From the NCBI GenBank assembly GCA_028284905.1, contig JANQQU010000054.1, positions 1-45,216 of the forward strand: a DNA stretch of 45,216 nt, written 5' to 3'. This document shows, piece by piece, positions 43,875 to 45,216 of this stretch. The number at the start of each line of letters is the position of its first letter. Position 1 is the first letter of the stretch. The notes below the pieces were generated by a model. It saw only the letters and a program-made list of their open reading frames with translations, did no database searches and was not told the DNA's origin. Made by a program: the position numbers and the translations under genes. Source of the stretch: Calditrichia bacterium. Its GTDB lineage: Bacteria; Calditrichota; Calditrichia; RBG-13-44-9; J075.

Positions 43875-44591
43875 TTACACAATCGTAAGTCTCTCCAGAA
43901 TCCTGCCAGCCATCGCCTGCCCGAATTCCCGGTAGCTCTCTTCGGAAGGATGATATCCATCGGCCGCAAATTTTTCCGGCATCGGTTCGAATCTCAGTGG
44001 CACATAAACGGCCTGTGGATGCAGGGCGATAACTTCCTGTGCAGCATCATCGAATGTCTCGCCGCGTAACCCGAACAAGGCCCGCATCGGCTGCGGTAAC
44101 AAAGGAAACCCTTTCAGTGGTGGAATACCGGCAACAGCAATCACAGCATTGGGAGAATGCGCTCCGATTAAAGTCAGCAGGGTATTCAGATTATCCCGCC
44201 AGGTGGACAAATTTTTCAACGCTGTTATGTCATTAACGCCAACTGAGACGATCACAAAATCCATTTGGGTTGCAGGAATTTTCGGCACCAGTTTATCGAT
44301 GACCTTGCGGGAATTCGCGCCGCTTTGTCCTACTGCCGTCCAGCGAATACGGCAGTTCATTTCATCAGCAAGTACTTTAGCTGTTTGCCCCACCAGTGCG
44401 CGTGATAAAGTTTTAACCCCAACTCCGGCAATAATTGAGTCACCAATTGCCAACAATCTGTATTCATCTCCCCAACCAGCGACACCTTCCGGTTCGCCCA
44501 TCGCCGGAGAAAATCGCGGGGCATTTTTACGAACCCGTATGGCCTGTGGAATAACAAACGGAAACAAACTCCAAAATAAAAGACTGCGCAT
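43875..44591 (-). CDS. SGNH/GDSL-family hydrolase
   Basis: I choose the ATG at 44591 (238 residues), with ggagagg five bases upstream, over a GTG at 44597. The N-terminus is a signal peptide or membrane anchor (RSLLFWSLFPFVIPQAI). Catalytic blocks: block I LLAIGDSIIAGVGV (Ser 52), block II Gly in VGQSGANS, block III SVGVND (Asn 120) and block V ADGYHPSE (Asp 211, His 214). All four blocks are present, so an active esterase or lipase-type enzyme is likely. The substrate is unknown. It is convergent with the DJ-1/PfpI gene. Confidence 0.93.
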   Translation of the reverse strand: MRSLLFWSLFPFVIPQAIRVRKNAPRFSPAMGEPEGVAGWGDEYRLLAIGDSIIAGVGVKTLSRALVGQTAKVLADEMNCRIRWTAVGQSGANSRKVIDKLVPKIPATQMDFVIVSVGVNDITALKNLSTWRDNLNTLLTLIGAHSPNAVIAVAGIPPLKGFPLLPQPMRALFGLRGETFDDAAQEVIALHPQAVYVPLRFEPMPEKFAADGYHPSEESYREFGQAMAGRILERLTIV

Positions 44592-44698
44592 AGTCACCTC
44601 TCCGGAATATTTTATCCAGTTTACAACACAATATATAAAATCAATTGCGCATTAACAGCGCAGTTTATCCATTATAAAATTTTGGGCAAAGATTTTGA

Positions 44699-44730
<32 letters not shown>

Positions 44731-44781
44731 AGTCTCTTCAATTTTCCCTAACCCCAGAAAAAACAAAAGCCCTTCCCCAAC

Positions 44782-44809
44782 TCTGAACTTTGAACCCGGA
44801 ACGCTGAAC
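44782..44809. repeat. Four heptamers ending gaac
   Basis: Units tctgaac, tttgaac, ccggaac and gctgaac follow each other without gaps; the last four bases are nearly constant while the first three vary. Confidence 0.75.
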
Positions 44810-44826
44810 TTTTCCCAACTTTTTCC

Positions 44827-44855
44827 TTGACAAATTGATGCAGAGGATTTATACT
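44827..44855 (+). promoter_or_regulatory. Sigma70-type promoter for the right-edge gene
   Basis: TTGACA (44827-44832), a 17-bp spacer and TATACT (44850-44855). One of the clearest promoter-like pairs in the window. Confidence 0.65.
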
Positions 44856-45149
44856 ATAAGTGTATTTTTGTTCACCTGTTTTAGTTTTGTGTTTTAACTA
44901 CATAAAAACAGCTACTTAACTATCAATTTGTTTCACGCTGGCGGATCAAAACTTTATGAATTATATTGGGAACAGTTATCAATTTTTACGCGTATCAACA
45001 CCATCAGCCGATCCACTCTCCGACGGTTTCCACGCACAAGACCCGGCTGTTTTCAATCGCATTGATTCAACTCATTTTGTTTCGAAAACCACCATTTTCG
45101 CCAACGGTTTGCTTTGTCCAATGGCGCATCAAGAACAAGGAGGAAAATG

Positions 45150-45216
45150 ATGAATTATCTCGTAGGGCCTTTTCAGGATTATCTTCGTAACGCCTGTCGT
45201 TTTCATGCGGAAACCG
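45150..45216 (+). CDS. Start of an unidentified gene, cut by the window edge
   Basis: A strong ribosome-binding site (aaggagg, 45137-45143) precedes two tandem ATG codons at 45147 and 45150; the second has the better spacing. The frame is open to the edge and begins MNYLVGPFQDYLRNACRFHA. About 22 residues are too few to assign a family, and there is no obvious signal peptide. Confidence 0.55.
   Translation, partial: MNYLVGPFQDYLRNACRFHAET

Noticed and set aside
44956-45150. 64-residue open frame ending in the next gene's start
   Set aside because: No ribosome-binding site, composition unlike the neighbours, and its end is the ribosome-binding site of the next gene.

Overview
The window looks like a chromosomal segment of a Gram-negative bacterium of the Fibrobacterota-Chlorobiota-Bacteroidota (FCB) superphylum, most likely a Calditrichota / KSB1 / Ignavibacteriota-type lineage. 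The evidence is four secreted proteins ending in the NYPNPFNP-type C-terminal sorting domain of the type IX secretion system, a TonB-dependent receptor, a propeller/Y_Y_Y sensor of the Bacteroidota hybrid-sensor type, and an ECF sigma factor of a kind common in Bacteroidota. The genus cannot be told from the sequence. No rRNA, tRNA, CRISPR array or prophage was seen.

Layout. 2-4729: 3' part of a giant secreted InlB-like-repeat protein with a strong terminator. 4975-6527: a small DUF2905 membrane protein and a T9SS-secreted YCF48-type propeller. 6604-17123 (minus): an apparent operon of a TonB-dependent receptor followed by three secreted Asp-box (BNR) proteins, the last two being tandem paralogues of about 1,100 residues. 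17537-18628: a beta-propeller phytase lipoprotein transcribed away from that operon. 18739-23179 (minus): an AttFGH-like ABC ATPase, FtsX-type permease and lipocalin-like protein. 23358-26348: housekeeping and metabolic singletons (a phosphatidylcholine-synthase-like enzyme, a small membrane protein, an acetyltransferase, DUF983, an enoyl-CoA hydratase family protein). 26648-27927: an ABM-domain protein coupled to an ECF sigma factor with a cysteine-rich tail.

28009-32926 (minus): a surface metallopeptidase/propeller/barrel protein, a PrsW-type membrane protease, and an RsbW-like kinase with a STAS antagonist. 33318-34169: a membrane-anchored protein made of 22 nine-residue repeats. 34570-35022: an IS200/RAYT-type transposase bracketed by two matching palindromes. 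35110-41463 (minus): an ECF sigma/anti-sigma pair, a 1,455-residue sensor ending in a SpoIIE phosphatase, and a stand-alone AraC-type HTH protein. 41855-44591: a YdeI-like protein, an HxlR regulator divergent from a DJ-1/PfpI protein, and an SGNH hydrolase. The right edge holds a promoter, a long leader and the start of an unidentified gene.

Two themes stand out. The first is signalling: the sensor phosphatase, the RsbW/STAS pair, two ECF sigma factors and a PrsW protease within about 15 kb could form a partner-switching network. A 21-bp direct repeat lies at nearly the same distance (about 135 bp) upstream of both the AraC-type gene and the sensor gene, which suggests a self-contained regulon. 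The second is repetitive intergenic DNA: short tandem arrays of period 7 or 8 bp, usually with an opposing copy, and REP-like palindromes associated with the RAYT gene. Functional statements rest on motif recognition by eye; no database search was run.
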